Notes: generated by a model from the sequence alone, not told the origin. A stretch of DNA of 64,000 nucleotides from JBEBSD01 sp040394475 (GCA_040394475.1 JBEBSD010000028.1:1-64000), one strand, 5' to 3'. Positions 17,074 through 27,190 are shown, counted from the stretch's first letter. Numbers and translations are program-made.

Positions 17074-18669
17074 TCAGAAGCCGTCACCGTTGTTTTTCAG
17101 GTCAAAGATTTCTTCCTTATAAGTACCCTCCCTATCTTTCCAGGTCACCCGGTATTTCCCTTTGAACCCTCTGAAGTTAACCGTTCCATCGGCAGTTGCC
17201 CTGGTGGTCAGCTTGGTTTTCCACTCGTGATTGATCAGCTGATCGAGTGCATAAAACGCAGGCTTGGGTTCCATATTACGGGTGAAAATCCCTGAAGTAG
17301 CAGGCTCTCCAGGGGCCCCGCAATCGTCTACGATGTTCCACCAGGTAACCCCCATCATGTTCTCAATGCTAAACCATAACCTGTAAAGGTTATAGGCGAT
17401 CACCGACTGAATCCGGCGACCTTTTTCATCATCCCCCGGTGCGGTAATCGTGATTTCACTCAGATGCAAGGGAAGGCCTGACTGGCTGATCGCATCCATT
17501 TTACCCCAGACTTTCTGCGGAGATTCTATATCCTTTCCTTCCGCAATATCCAGGCACTGCTGAGGATTGAACAGGTGCATCTGTGATCCCATGATATCGA
17601 TTTTACTACCTCGCCTGATCAGATCCTTCGTCTGACGGGCATAAGATTCGTCATTTTTATAGTCGTTGATGTTTAAAAGCACCTTGGACGGCAACGCTTT
17701 CTGTGCCACCTGGAAGGCTTCAAACGTATAATCTCCCGGCATGAGGCCATAATGGCTTTTTGTGATCGCATCTCCGGGAATCATTACACCATTGGCAAAA
17801 TCCGTTGCACTTTCGTTAACAATATCCCAGCTGTGCAGCCTGTCTCCATAGTAGGCCGCCAGTTCCAGAATCCTCTTTTCCGACAATCGTTTTAACTCCG
17901 ATGCGAACTGCGGGATTTGATTTCCGATTTCCTTCGCCGACAACTTTTTGTAGGCCTCGGTATAAACGTCGCTGCGGATCCCTTTCTTTTCATTGGCGAT
18001 TTGGGTCATCCAACTTTTAATCAGTGTTTGTTCCGATTCAGTCGCATAGTCTTCCAGCAACCAATCCGGATGCTGCCAGCGTCTGATGCCCCACACCATC
18101 GTATGTCCATGAAGCCGTATGCCTTTGTCTTCACAAAACGCAACGATCGGATCGGGCGCCGGCCGGCGCCAGTGCGGCTGCTTCTTTGGCTCGGCTATTC
18201 CATTCCAAAAACTTTCCGTATCCCAGTATTCCTCTCTGAAGCGTGGCCTGCCCGGCTCCATTTCAAACTTTTTCCAGTAGAAAGGGATTGTAGCAGAATT
18301 AAAGAGCGTGCCGAAAAGTTCCTTATACCGGTTGTTCCGCTCGGTTGTCCCTAACTGGTTGTAATTGAAAATATTGGCGCCAAAAATAAAATCATGGCCA
18401 ATCTGCTCGACTTTTACATTAGTTCCCTCCGCAACACTCCCGACATGCAACACCGCATCTGCCTTGCGGTACTTATCGATATCCGCATCTATTTTTTTCT
18501 GAACGTCAGGGCTCCAATGCTTCCAATAGCCTTCGGCCATTATTTTGGACGCGTCTTTGTAAGACCAGGAGGGAGTTTGGCTTTGGGCATAAAGAAAGGA
18601 GCAACATACCATTCCCAATATGATAAGCCAATTTATCATTCTGAGATTCAGGGATATTCTAACGAGCAT
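17074..18669 (-). CDS. GH10-family endo-1,4-beta-xylanase (GH10-B, copy 2)
   Basis: Close paralogue of the GH10-B gene at 1619-3214, sharing nearly all motifs: FNYNQLGTTERNNRY, HGHTMVWG, acid/base Glu in SWDIVNESATD (about 286) and nucleophile Glu in LHLSEITITAP (about 405). The start was placed on ATG 18669 (MLVRISLNLRM) because this gives exactly the same spacing to the conserved WSY motif as copy 1; 531 residues result. The signal peptide ends near YAQS. It follows the GH5 copy 2 gene by 83 bases and is followed by a GH10-A remnant, so it is now the last intact gene of its operon. Confidence 0.88.
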   Translation of the reverse strand: MLVRISLNLRMINWLIILGMVCCSFLYAQSQTPSWSYKDASKIMAEGYWKHWSPDVQKKIDADIDKYRKADAVLHVGSVAEGTNVKVEQIGHDFIFGANIFNYNQLGTTERNNRYKELFGTLFNSATIPFYWKKFEMEPGRPRFREEYWDTESFWNGIAEPKKQPHWRRPAPDPIVAFCEDKGIRLHGHTMVWGIRRWQHPDWLLEDYATESEQTLIKSWMTQIANEKKGIRSDVYTEAYKKLSAKEIGNQIPQFASELKRLSEKRILELAAYYGDRLHSWDIVNESATDFANGVMIPGDAITKSHYGLMPGDYTFEAFQVAQKALPSKVLLNINDYKNDESYARQTKDLIRRGSKIDIMGSQMHLFNPQQCLDIAEGKDIESPQKVWGKMDAISQSGLPLHLSEITITAPGDDEKGRRIQSVIAYNLYRLWFSIENMMGVTWWNIVDDCGAPGEPATSGIFTRNMEPKPAFYALDQLINHEWKTKLTTRATADGTVNFRGFKGKYRVTWKDREGTYKEEIFDLKNNGDGF

Positions 18670-18752
18670 GTCAATACAATTAAAAATGATTAAACTAAGT
18701 ACCATAGCGGCATCCGGCTCCTTCTGAAAGGGATGAGCCGGGCAGGCGTAGG

Positions 18753-20672
18753 CTATCTTTTGTTTTGCAGGGATCCCGTATACCCAATGTGCACACGCCC
18801 GATCCAGGGAAATGAGTTCTCTGCCCCACTGTTTCCTGTCAGTATTTTCACCAGAGTAGTTCCATGAGGAAATGCCGGCACCTGGTAGGTATATTTATCA
18901 ATGGAGTAATCCTTATTGCGTGAAATCTGACTTTCGTACGCCGGCCTGTGTATCGTGATCACTGCACCTTGAGGAAGCGGTTTCCAGGTGTTTCCATCGA
19001 TAGAATATTGTAAATTGACACTTTCGGCGCTGTCGCTAAAAGCAAACACCTCCATCCACTTGATGGCGTCGGCCTTGTATACTACCTCTCCCGCCCCACT
19101 TCCGGGGATTCTTTCCAGCTGAAAAAAGTCCTCCTCTGTTTGTCGCAACCGGGGCCATGATTCCGGGTTAACACGGAGGTTGGATGAGTTTGAAAAGGTT
19201 AATGAAAAATCGCTCAAATTGTCCATTGCCATTCGGGTACCGGCCGATACAGGCCCAATAATATTCGATGGAGGCGATATTCCTGATTCATTCTTACCCT
19301 TCACCCGGTAGTAATAAGATTGACCGGGAACAAGGCTTGAATCCGTGAACATTGGATAGAAATACAAGTTATAGCTGATATCAAAGTCGCCGCTTATATT
19401 TTCCCACGGGCCTTCTTTGGAAACCGCTCTTTCGACGATGTAGTATCGGGATCCCGGAGAGCCTCTCCATTTCAAGGCTACGGCATCGTTTCTTACACGC
19501 TCATATAAATGCGGTTCATCTGTCGGAGCCGGCACTGGCGGAACAGCCATTCCTCTTATTTTATAACCATATTCTCTGATCAGCATCAGATTTCCCCTTT
19601 CATTAAAATACTCACCACTGTCAAATCCCGGCCAACGGCTACCGCCCCACGAATAGGAATGAAACAGTGCGTGACCTCCTATTCCACCCTTATACTGCGG
19701 TTTCATTAAGCTCCAGAGTAGTCCGCCGGTAGTTCCGGTACTACAGATCTCCTCCAGTACCTCTTTAAAGCCGTCCATCTTCTGGAACTCATCAATGATC
19801 ATCGGCCTCTTTCCCTTGCATTCGTTCCAGAGTTCTGCGACGCTGTTACGGTAATTGGGGTATTGCCGGGTCTTTACAATATCAATTTCTTTACAGTTGT
19901 TCACTACATCGTCAATATTGGCTTTCATTTGCTGCACGCCATTCGCTCTTCGGGGATCCGCGATCAGATGATTGCGATCGATACTTTTCAGATACCTGGC
20001 CATTTCAGCGATCCATACTCCTTGGCTGTTGGGGACCTCATTTCCGAATTCCCAGGCCAAAATGGCTTTATCATCTTTATACAAGGTGCCAGTATAGTAG
20101 TTTTTCCGATTGGCAAACGTTTTCAGCAAATCTTTAAAACCATCTCTGACGGCAGGTGAACTGTAGTAATCGCCACCTCCGTATAACTGACTGAAGTTAC
20201 TGGTTGATCCCCAAAATTTGTTTTCCTTCACCAGGCATAGAATTACCCGGATATGATACCTGTTACACAGCTCCAGCATCTTATCGATCCGTCGGAATGC
20301 AGTTTCATTATAGGTATAAGGGCCGCTCACCAACGCCTCGAATTCTCCCGAACCGTCTTCAACCGTAATTCCCCAGTTGCGGATGACCGTTACCCCCATC
20401 TGATCCATGTCTTTAAAGTACGCCTCCATTTCATAAGAGAGCTCCATCGGGTCATAGATGTAACCACTGCCAGGATTGGTATTTTTATAACCGTCATAGT
20501 GGCCATTGATATTGGGCGCATTGACAGAAATAAACCTGAAAATGTTCGTGCCGTCTTTTAATTGGTCTCCGTCTCTTGTGATAAAGTTGTTAAATGCAGC
20601 ATGTGCATCAAAAGCCATTAAAATTCCGATTGTGAAGCAGAGTAGCTTAGCAGTTGTTTTTATGCCGTTCAT
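18753..20672 (-). CDS. GH5-like glycoside hydrolase with Fn3 and C-terminal beta module (copy 2)
   Basis: Paralogue of the GH5 at 3285-5204 with the same length (639 residues) and the same modules: signal segment, GH5 barrel with WEFGNEVPN (acid/base Glu212) and PMIIDEF (nucleophile Glu295), Fn3-like module and C-terminal beta module ending in HIGYTGSLQN. Substitutions are scattered and mostly conservative, so both copies appear to be under selection. It starts at ATG 20672, 100 bases after the SusD gene. In this unit it is directly behind a SusC/SusD pair without a GH13 insertion, which is probably the ancestral order. Confidence 0.82.
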   Translation of the reverse strand: MNGIKTTAKLLCFTIGILMAFDAHAAFNNFITRDGDQLKDGTNIFRFISVNAPNINGHYDGYKNTNPGSGYIYDPMELSYEMEAYFKDMDQMGVTVIRNWGITVEDGSGEFEALVSGPYTYNETAFRRIDKMLELCNRYHIRVILCLVKENKFWGSTSNFSQLYGGGDYYSSPAVRDGFKDLLKTFANRKNYYTGTLYKDDKAILAWEFGNEVPNSQGVWIAEMARYLKSIDRNHLIADPRRANGVQQMKANIDDVVNNCKEIDIVKTRQYPNYRNSVAELWNECKGKRPMIIDEFQKMDGFKEVLEEICSTGTTGGLLWSLMKPQYKGGIGGHALFHSYSWGGSRWPGFDSGEYFNERGNLMLIREYGYKIRGMAVPPVPAPTDEPHLYERVRNDAVALKWRGSPGSRYYIVERAVSKEGPWENISGDFDISYNLYFYPMFTDSSLVPGQSYYYRVKGKNESGISPPSNIIGPVSAGTRMAMDNLSDFSLTFSNSSNLRVNPESWPRLRQTEEDFFQLERIPGSGAGEVVYKADAIKWMEVFAFSDSAESVNLQYSIDGNTWKPLPQGAVITIHRPAYESQISRNKDYSIDKYTYQVPAFPHGTTLVKILTGNSGAENSFPWIGRVHIGYTGSLQNKR

Positions 20673-20772
20673 TTGGTTTAGTTGTTGTTACAATATATTA
20701 TGCTGTCGCGTACACTTTTCGTCGTGTCAACGCTGCCTTCTCTCACGAGATGCCGATAAGTAGCCAGTCACT

Positions 20773-22215
20773 TCAATACCCGGGATTCTGATCCCGTACC
20801 GGATCAAGAACCGTATTGAAATTCAATTCTGACAGTGGAATGGGCCATAAAAGATGCTTGTCTGCCACATCCTTACCTACCGCGGCCTTAATAATCTCTT
20901 TCACTCTGCCGGTCCTCTTTAAATCCAGCCATCGCTTCCCTTCATATTGTGTTTCATAGCCGCGCTCCTTCAATACAAGGTCCAGAAAAGTCTGCATGTT
21001 GTAATCTCCCAGTTTGAAATCAATAGCGGAAGGCTGGGTCGGGTTATTTCCGTAGGCTCTGCGATGCACCATGTTCAATTTCTCAAGACCGTCTGCAGTG
21101 GGGCCGTTGCTTACCCGGGTGTCGGCTTCTGCATAAAGCAACAAGATGTCGGAGTACTTATACAGAGGATTGTCATTCCCTGCTCCTGACGCACCGATCG
21201 CCTCGCTATCCGAGAATTTTTTACACAGATAGGAATTAGCACCCAGTCCTATATTGTAGTTGTACCAGTTGTAGGATTTGCGGAGATCATTATTGTTCCA
21301 CTCTTTAAATACCGGATTGCTCTGACTATCGGTATAATGCGCATAGTAGCCACCTGCCCCATGCAGTCCCGATCCCGGATGATGGGCAAACATGGGCAGC
21401 TGAAAACCATATCCCGCCTGCCGCGTATACTTAAGAAAGAATATTTCCTCCGTAGTAACGACAACATCCGGACCAACTATTTTTTCAAAATCTTCAGGTA
21501 CTGTCACCTGAACGAGCGAATAATTGCCCGACTGAATCACCTCGAGCGCTTTCTCCCTTGCTTCGGCATACTGCGCCCGGTAGAAATATACGTCAGCCAG
21601 GAGCGATTTGGCAGCCCATTTGGAGGGCCTTCCGGCAATTGACGGTGTATCAGGCAGCTCATTTTCGATAGCGGTCAAATCATCCAATATCAGCTCATAA
21701 ACAGCTTCCTCTGTACTACGGGGCAAGCTCTGCTCGGTCATATTGTCGACCGTTCTGAGCATCACGCCGCCATAGTTTCGAACGAGATAAAAATAGGCCA
21801 GCGCCCTCAGAAAGCGGGCTTCGGCTACGTACTTGGTAATGTCTTCCTGGCTGATTTTCGACCCTTTCGGAGCGTTTGCTATTACCAGATTGGCGTTACG
21901 GATCGACAGGTAAAACTGATCCCACATTTGCCCGGTCCGTGTGATGTTCGTAGGGTCCAGCCCCTGGAACTCACTTAATATTCCGTAGCTTCCTCTCCCG
22001 TAGGCATAGTCCACATATGCCTCCATCTGAGCAGGGTACAGGCCTCCAAGGCAGACATCGCTCCGTAATGGTCCATAGATGGCATTGACGGCTGACTCAA
22101 CCTCCATCGCCGTGTTGTAAAACGTTTCAACCGCCAGTGATTTCGGCTTCTCTATTAAAGCATCCTCACAGGACACTAAAATGATCAGGGGTACTAAGAA
22201 AAGTAGCTTCTTCAT
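20773..22215 (-). CDS. SusD/RagB-family lipoprotein (pair 3, intact hemicellulose unit)
   Basis: SusD-type surface glycan-binding lipoprotein of 480 residues. A strong lipobox ILVSC places the lipidated Cys at about residue 16. Family features include EARFLRALAYFYLVRNYGGV, the block LKERGYETQYEGKRWLDLKR, and the ending LLWPIPLSELNFN with the final NPGY. It starts 20 bases after the SusC stop and precedes GH5 copy 2. It is shorter than the other SusD proteins in the window, and it has no surviving counterpart in the rebuilt unit, where the equivalent position is taken by other SusC/SusD genes. Confidence 0.92.
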   Translation of the reverse strand: MKKLLFLVPLIILVSCEDALIEKPKSLAVETFYNTAMEVESAVNAIYGPLRSDVCLGGLYPAQMEAYVDYAYGRGSYGILSEFQGLDPTNITRTGQMWDQFYLSIRNANLVIANAPKGSKISQEDITKYVAEARFLRALAYFYLVRNYGGVMLRTVDNMTEQSLPRSTEEAVYELILDDLTAIENELPDTPSIAGRPSKWAAKSLLADVYFYRAQYAEAREKALEVIQSGNYSLVQVTVPEDFEKIVGPDVVVTTEEIFFLKYTRQAGYGFQLPMFAHHPGSGLHGAGGYYAHYTDSQSNPVFKEWNNNDLRKSYNWYNYNIGLGANSYLCKKFSDSEAIGASGAGNDNPLYKYSDILLLYAEADTRVSNGPTADGLEKLNMVHRRAYGNNPTQPSAIDFKLGDYNMQTFLDLVLKERGYETQYEGKRWLDLKRTGRVKEIIKAAVGKDVADKHLLWPIPLSELNFNTVLDPVRDQNPGY

Positions 22216-22235
22216 TGTTTCAAGAGTAGAAAGTT

Positions 22236-25211
22236 TTAGAAATTAGCCCGGATTCCGAAAGTGACCGTTTTAGCTGTCGGATAACTATAATGGTCGATGC
22301 CCTGCCGTATAGAATTGCCCGATCCGTAGGAATTGATTTCGGGATCCCACCAGGAGTACTTGGTAAAGGTCAGCAGATTCTGCGCGCTTGCGTAAACCTG
22401 CACATTGCGAATCCAGTTTATATTCCAGTTTTGGAAAGGAATATTGTAACCAAGCTGAATATTTTTAAGTCGCAGATAAGACCCGTCTTCAACGAAGCGG
22501 TCAGATATAAACGTTGCCGTTGTACGGCTGATAACCGGATACTTGGCATTCGGATTTGCGGGCGTCCAGTTATCAAGATATACCTCGCGGGGCATGTTCA
22601 GGCCAAATCCGTAATCAAGCGTTTGGTTAACCGAACTCAGGTTAAAAATATCATTTCCCTCCGATCCCTGGAGGAAGACATTAAGCTCAAAGTTTTTAAA
22701 AGACATAGTAGAGTTAAACCCGTAAATAAAATCAGGATTGGGATTACCTATAATTGTCTTGTCGAGCTGATTGATCGCACCGTCGTCGTTCGTATCGACA
22801 TACTGAATTTTCCCATTTTCGTCATAGCCCTTTTCGGTATATCCGAAGAACGAGCCAAGCGGGTCGCCTTCCCGCAAAATGTTGAGCACGTCGTTCACCA
22901 CAGTGATATTGATTGCAGTTCCCAGAATGTCTTTGCCATCGTATAATTTCACGACTTTATTCCGATTGAAACCTATATTGGCACCAATGTCCCATTTAAA
23001 TGCCTTGTCGAAAACAGTGGTGTTTACTGCCAGCTCAAAGCCTTTATTCTGAATCGCGCCGACATTTCGGATGGTATTTGTAAATCCCAGCGAAGACGGT
23101 AGAGAAACGGTATTCAGGAGATCCTTCGTGTTTTTAATATAATAGTCAGCGGTGATGTGTAATCGATTCCTGAAAAATGACGCATCAAGGCCGATGTCCG
23201 TTTGTTGGGTAGTCTCCCACTTAAGGTTCCCCGGCAACCGGACGCCGGGCGAGAAAGAGGTAAACAAAGCGTCTCCAAGCACTATTTTCCCGGAATTCAA
23301 TTGGTTGAGCGTAGCATAAGCGTCGATCGCCTGACTCCCGGTGGCGCCCCACCCGATACGTAACTTAAGGTCAGAAAGGAATGGCAGATCCTTTATAAAA
23401 TCTTCTTCAGACAATCGCCAGGCAAAAGCCCCGGAAGGGAAAAACCCCCACTGGGTGCCCGCGCTATATTTAGATGCCCCGTCAGCCCTGAAGCTGGCAG
23501 TAAGCAGGTATTTGTTTTTGAAGCTATAGTTAAGGCGGCCAAGATAGGAAAGGAGCGCCCATTTACTATAGAAAGTCCCGGGGATACCCGGAACATCGGC
23601 GGAGGCAAGGTTAGCGGTTTCCTGTGCATCACTCAGGTAGCCGACCCCTGAGCCGCTTAAGCTTTTCGTTATATAATCCTGGTAAGTAAAGCCCCCCAAT
23701 AGGGTAAAGCTATGGTCATCTGCAAGGGTTTTGGAATAAGTGATGGTGTTTTCGCTGAGAAGACCGATGGCCTGGCTGACGCTCGCGCTGGCCGATCCTC
23801 TTGAGTTAAGAAAATTGAGTGTTGTATAGGAATCTGTACGGTCATCTGAACTCTCAATACCACCTGATACCCGGATCGCGAGTCCGTCGAAAGGTTTGAA
23901 GGTCATGGCAGCATTGGCCAGTACCTTATTGGATACTGTCTCGTTGGTTTGTTCATTAATATGGTTAAGGGGGTTAATGAGTACATTGGAACCCCAGGGA
24001 TACGCTGTCGCCAGATTTCGATAAGTCCCGTCTTCATTATAGGGTGTCAATGTCGGGGGGGCTGATAAAATAGAAGAAATCATAGACCCTCCTCTATTAC
24101 CGCCTCCATTATCACGACGTTGTATACGTGGTCGGGATAACGTTGCACCATAGCTGACACTCAGTTTCTTGCTTATGTCATGATTAATGTTTGCTCTCAG
24201 GGAATAGCGGTTGTACCCGCTGCCGATTACAATGCCATCCTGATCAAATATGCTGGCAGAAACCGAAAATTGTGTTTTTTCATTACCACCGCTAACGGTC
24301 AGGTTATGGGTTTTCATAGGAGCTTTTTGAAAGATCAGACTCTGCCAATCGAAACCTTCGCCTAGCCCCTCTATTTCTCCCGGTGTGAATCTCGGCGCCA
24401 GCCCATCGTTGGCAGCCTGAAGATTATAGAATTCCGCATATTCTCCGGCGTTCATCAAATCCAGTTTCTTTCTGAGTGTTTGGATGCCATAACTGGTTTC
24501 AAAATCCACATTCGTCCTGCCGGACTTCCCTCTTTTTGTCGTGATCATTACGACGCCGTTAGCGCCACGAGACCCGTAAATTGCCGTTGCCGAAGCATCC
24601 TTCAAAATTTCAATCGACTCAATATCGCTGTTATTCAATATAGTAGGATTACTTCCTGATATAGGAAATCCGTCAACCACGTAAAGTGGCTCGTTGCTGC
24701 CCTGAACCGAGTTGGTACCTCTTATGCGCACACTCACAGCGCCTCCAGGTGCGCCGGTATTTTGCACGACCTGTACCCCAGGTGCGCGCCCCGACATCGC
24801 CTGCAATACATTAGTGGCCGGGAAAGCATTGATTTCCTTTGCTTTCACCTGCGAAAGCGAGCCGGTCAGGTCGCTTTTCCGGACAGTTCCGTATCCGACC
24901 ACAACCACCTCTTCAAGGGATTTGGTGTCGATTTCTAAAACGACATCAATTTTTGTCCGGGTTCCCACCGTCTCGCGATTTGTAACATATCCGATATAGG
25001 AGAAAATCAATACAGCAGCACTGGAAGGAACGCGGATCGAATACCGGCCCTCCGAATCAGTAGTTGTCCCCGCAGTACTTCCCGCTACCAGTATACTCAC
25101 ACCCGGTAATCCGTCATTTTCAGCGCCCGTCACGCTACCGGAAACGACGATGTCCTGGGCAAACGTCGTACCTCCGATGAACAGTCCAATTATTAATAAG
25201 AGTCTTTGCAT
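22236..25211 (-). CDS. SusC/RagA-family TonB-dependent transporter (pair 3)
   Basis: TonB-dependent oligosaccharide transporter of 991 residues: signal peptide (MQRLLLIIGLFIGGTTFAQ), carboxypeptidase regulatory-like domain (about 22-100), the SusC signature EEVVVVGYGTVRKSDLTGSL, plug (SIEILKDASATAIYGSRGAN), and barrel ending TVTFGIRANF. Starts at ATG 25211 about 70 bases after a predicted promoter. It is the first gene of the operon SusC-SusD-GH5-GH10. Its first 17 codons and upstream region are duplicated at 16477-16742, where the rest of the gene is lost. Confidence 0.93.
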   Translation of the reverse strand: MQRLLLIIGLFIGGTTFAQDIVVSGSVTGAENDGLPGVSILVAGSTAGTTTDSEGRYSIRVPSSAAVLIFSYIGYVTNRETVGTRTKIDVVLEIDTKSLEEVVVVGYGTVRKSDLTGSLSQVKAKEINAFPATNVLQAMSGRAPGVQVVQNTGAPGGAVSVRIRGTNSVQGSNEPLYVVDGFPISGSNPTILNNSDIESIEILKDASATAIYGSRGANGVVMITTKRGKSGRTNVDFETSYGIQTLRKKLDLMNAGEYAEFYNLQAANDGLAPRFTPGEIEGLGEGFDWQSLIFQKAPMKTHNLTVSGGNEKTQFSVSASIFDQDGIVIGSGYNRYSLRANINHDISKKLSVSYGATLSRPRIQRRDNGGGNRGGSMISSILSAPPTLTPYNEDGTYRNLATAYPWGSNVLINPLNHINEQTNETVSNKVLANAAMTFKPFDGLAIRVSGGIESSDDRTDSYTTLNFLNSRGSASASVSQAIGLLSENTITYSKTLADDHSFTLLGGFTYQDYITKSLSGSGVGYLSDAQETANLASADVPGIPGTFYSKWALLSYLGRLNYSFKNKYLLTASFRADGASKYSAGTQWGFFPSGAFAWRLSEEDFIKDLPFLSDLKLRIGWGATGSQAIDAYATLNQLNSGKIVLGDALFTSFSPGVRLPGNLKWETTQQTDIGLDASFFRNRLHITADYYIKNTKDLLNTVSLPSSLGFTNTIRNVGAIQNKGFELAVNTTVFDKAFKWDIGANIGFNRNKVVKLYDGKDILGTAINITVVNDVLNILREGDPLGSFFGYTEKGYDENGKIQYVDTNDDGAINQLDKTIIGNPNPDFIYGFNSTMSFKNFELNVFLQGSEGNDIFNLSSVNQTLDYGFGLNMPREVYLDNWTPANPNAKYPVISRTTATFISDRFVEDGSYLRLKNIQLGYNIPFQNWNINWIRNVQVYASAQNLLTFTKYSWWDPEINSYGSGNSIRQGIDHYSYPTAKTVTFGIRANF

Positions 25212-25260
25212 TGTAATAGTCTTTTCATTAGTTGAAAAATAAGAAAGCCTATAGTTTTAT

Positions 25261-25283
25261 ATTGTAAAAATTAATTTTACAAT
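25261..25283. promoter_or_regulatory. dyad downstream of PUL promoter (copy 2)
   Basis: Inverted repeat with perfect 9-base arms, ATTGTAAAA and TTTTACAAT, around ATTAA. It is the counterpart of 16652-16674; the arms differ there by A for G and T for C at paired positions, so pairing is preserved. Position relative to the predicted promoter puts it at about +1 to +23. Confidence 0.6.
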
Positions 25284-25290
25284 GATTACA

Positions 25291-25318
25291 ATTTTAGCTA
25301 TTATTCAGGAAAAGTCAA
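25291..25318 (-). promoter_or_regulatory. predicted promoter of the intact hemicellulose operon
   Basis: On the minus strand TTGAC (25314-25318) and TAAAAT (25291-25296) are separated by 17 bases; TAAAATTG also resembles the Bacteroidetes -7 box. The block from about 25205 to 25352 is shared with 16614-16742, so the promoter was copied with the locus. Confidence 0.55.
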
Positions 25319-25453
25319 GGGATAATTTTATTTTTTTATCGTTTCCTCCTAAGGAAAAATAACCAGTCATTGCCAGTCCGCTTCCGGGCCCTGTGAGGGC
25401 AGGTTTGTGGAGACACCATAAAGAATGGTCGTGCCGGGAGAACGCCCGGTTAT

Positions 25454-25552
25454 CCCAATCCGGGATTGGGGTGGGACCCGTACCAACCCCGCAGGGGTGT
25501 CAGGATACTTACACGAGTATATCAAAGGAGATATCCCAACCCCGAAAGGGGT
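25454..25552. repeat. three short GC-rich hairpins in the SusC-MFS gap
   Basis: In the 453-base gap between SusC and the MFS gene lie three small inverted repeats: CCCAATC-CGG-GATTGGG (25454-25470), ACCCC-GCA-GGGGT (25486-25498) and ACCCC-GAAA-GGGGT (25539-25552). The last two sit in the same context (CCAACCCCG...GGGGTG), as copies of a dispersed intergenic repeat of the kind common in Bacteroidota. The remainder of the gap up to 25664 shows no gene. Confidence 0.6.
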
Positions 25553-25664
25553 GAAATAACGAACCCGGCATGAATACAGGATTCATTTTCAGGCGACCGG
25601 AAAAATTTAGAACCCGCTCAAAAGGAGCCTCTCCGCCGGAAGAAAAAGCGAGCTTCGGCTTTCG

Positions 25665-26966
25665 CTACCCGTGCGGTTCCCCGGTCATCTTGTTATTCGT
25701 CCGCGTATCTTTCATAAAAATAAACATCAGGAGCGAGATAAAAATCGCAATGGTGATGTACCAGTAAAACCACATCTCATGCCCGATGTTCTTCAGCCAC
25801 AACGCGACATATTCCGCCGACCCGCCGAATACGGCTACCGTGATGGCATGCGGCAGCCCCACCCCGATCACCCGGACCTCTGCCGGAAATAGTTCCGCTT
25901 TTACCACCACGCTGATGCTTGAATAGGTGCTGAGGATCACCATGTACACCAACAGCAGGCTTAGTATTTCCCAGTTGGAGGTAGACCTGCCGATTGCCGT
26001 CATCAGCGGTACGGTGAGGCATACCCCTAATACACCGAATACAAGCAGTAACGGACGACGGCCGATCCGGTCTGAAATCGCTCCGAAAAGGGGCTGTGCC
26101 AACGCAAAAACCAGCAAGCTGACAAAGGTAATCAGGGTGGCGTCTTCTTTTGAGATTCCTCCTGTATTCACCAGGTACTTCTGCATGTAGATGATCGCCG
26201 TGTAAAACGCCAGCGTCCCTCCCAATGTAAGTCCAACTACCATCATAATCGACTTCGGGTGGCGAACGAGCTGCGACCAGATACTTTTTTTGACAGTATC
26301 CTTTCCGCCGGCTGCCTGATAGGCCTTGGTTTCAGGAAGATTATTGTTCAAGTAAAACATCCCCAGCGTAAGCACTGCCCCGATGGCAAATGGTATGCGC
26401 CAGCCCCAGTCGTGAAGCTGTTTGTCGCTCAGGAGAAATTTTTGCAGTACAATCAGCAGGCCTAATGCGATTAGCTGGCCTCCAACGAGTGTCAGATACT
26501 GAAAACTGGCATAAAAGCCCCTGCGGTGAGGCGGGGACATTTCCGTTAAGTAGGCCGTGGATATTCCTGTTCCTCCGCCGATACTCAATCCCTGGACAAG
26601 CCTTCCGAAAAGCAGTAAAATGGGCGCATATACACCTATGGTGGTATACGCAGGCGTAAGGGCAATCACGACGGAGCCAAACGACATGAGGGACACAGAC
26701 AACAGCATCGATTTCCGGCGTCCGAAGCGGTCGGCGAAGGCGCCCAATACCCAACCGCCTACCGGGCGCATGAAAAAGCCCAGGGCAAAAACACCCGCGG
26801 TTTGCAAGAGTTGCACGGTCTGGCTGCCATGCGGAAAAAAGGCAGCCGAAAAATAAATGGCAAATGCTGAATAAATATACCAGTCGTACCAGATCAGAAG
26901 ACTGGCCAGGGAGCCGGTAATGATGGACTTTATGATACGATTGTTCGGACTAGCAGACTGGGACAC
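25665..26966 (-). CDS. MFS transporter of the metabolite:H+ symporter type
   Basis: Inner-membrane transporter of 433 residues with about 12 membrane segments, resembling MHS-family proteins such as alpha-ketoglutarate and other organic-acid or polyol symporters. Characteristic stretches are ALGFFMRPVGGWVLGAFADR with FGRRKSM in the loop between segments 2 and 3, and SDRIGRRPLL in the equivalent loop of the second half. The longest frame starts at GTG 26966; no ATG precedes the first membrane segment in a better position. It is a single gene between two operons, so its substrate is not indicated by context. Confidence 0.85.
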   Translation of the reverse strand: MSQSASPNNRIIKSIITGSLASLLIWYDWYIYSAFAIYFSAAFFPHGSQTVQLLQTAGVFALGFFMRPVGGWVLGAFADRFGRRKSMLLSVSLMSFGSVVIALTPAYTTIGVYAPILLLFGRLVQGLSIGGGTGISTAYLTEMSPPHRRGFYASFQYLTLVGGQLIALGLLIVLQKFLLSDKQLHDWGWRIPFAIGAVLTLGMFYLNNNLPETKAYQAAGGKDTVKKSIWSQLVRHPKSIMMVVGLTLGGTLAFYTAIIYMQKYLVNTGGISKEDATLITFVSLLVFALAQPLFGAISDRIGRRPLLLVFGVLGVCLTVPLMTAIGRSTSNWEILSLLLVYMVILSTYSSISVVVKAELFPAEVRVIGVGLPHAITVAVFGGSAEYVALWLKNIGHEMWFYWYITIAIFISLLMFIFMKDTRTNNKMTGEPHG

Positions 26967-27190
26967 GTCGGAAAGGGAAAATGTTAAAGGATTTAGTTAG
27001 TAGCGGCACGACGGACAAATCCTGCCTCTTTCCAAAAATAGCAAAAAAGTACGAGGTGACGGTCGCCGCGTCTGTCTGTCGCTCACTGCCGGCGTAGCGC
27101 AATTATCGGATCAACAAGAAAAATCCGGAAATTTTGAGTTGCTGAAGGCGATTACTGATGCGTTCGATGGTAAATTTGAAAAAGAAATCA
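26967..27190. other. intergenic stretch without recognised gene
   Basis: A plus-strand frame is open from 27004 to about 27236 without a usable ATG and without recognised similarity. It runs through a terminator hairpin, which argues against coding. Otherwise nothing is seen here. Confidence 0.4.
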
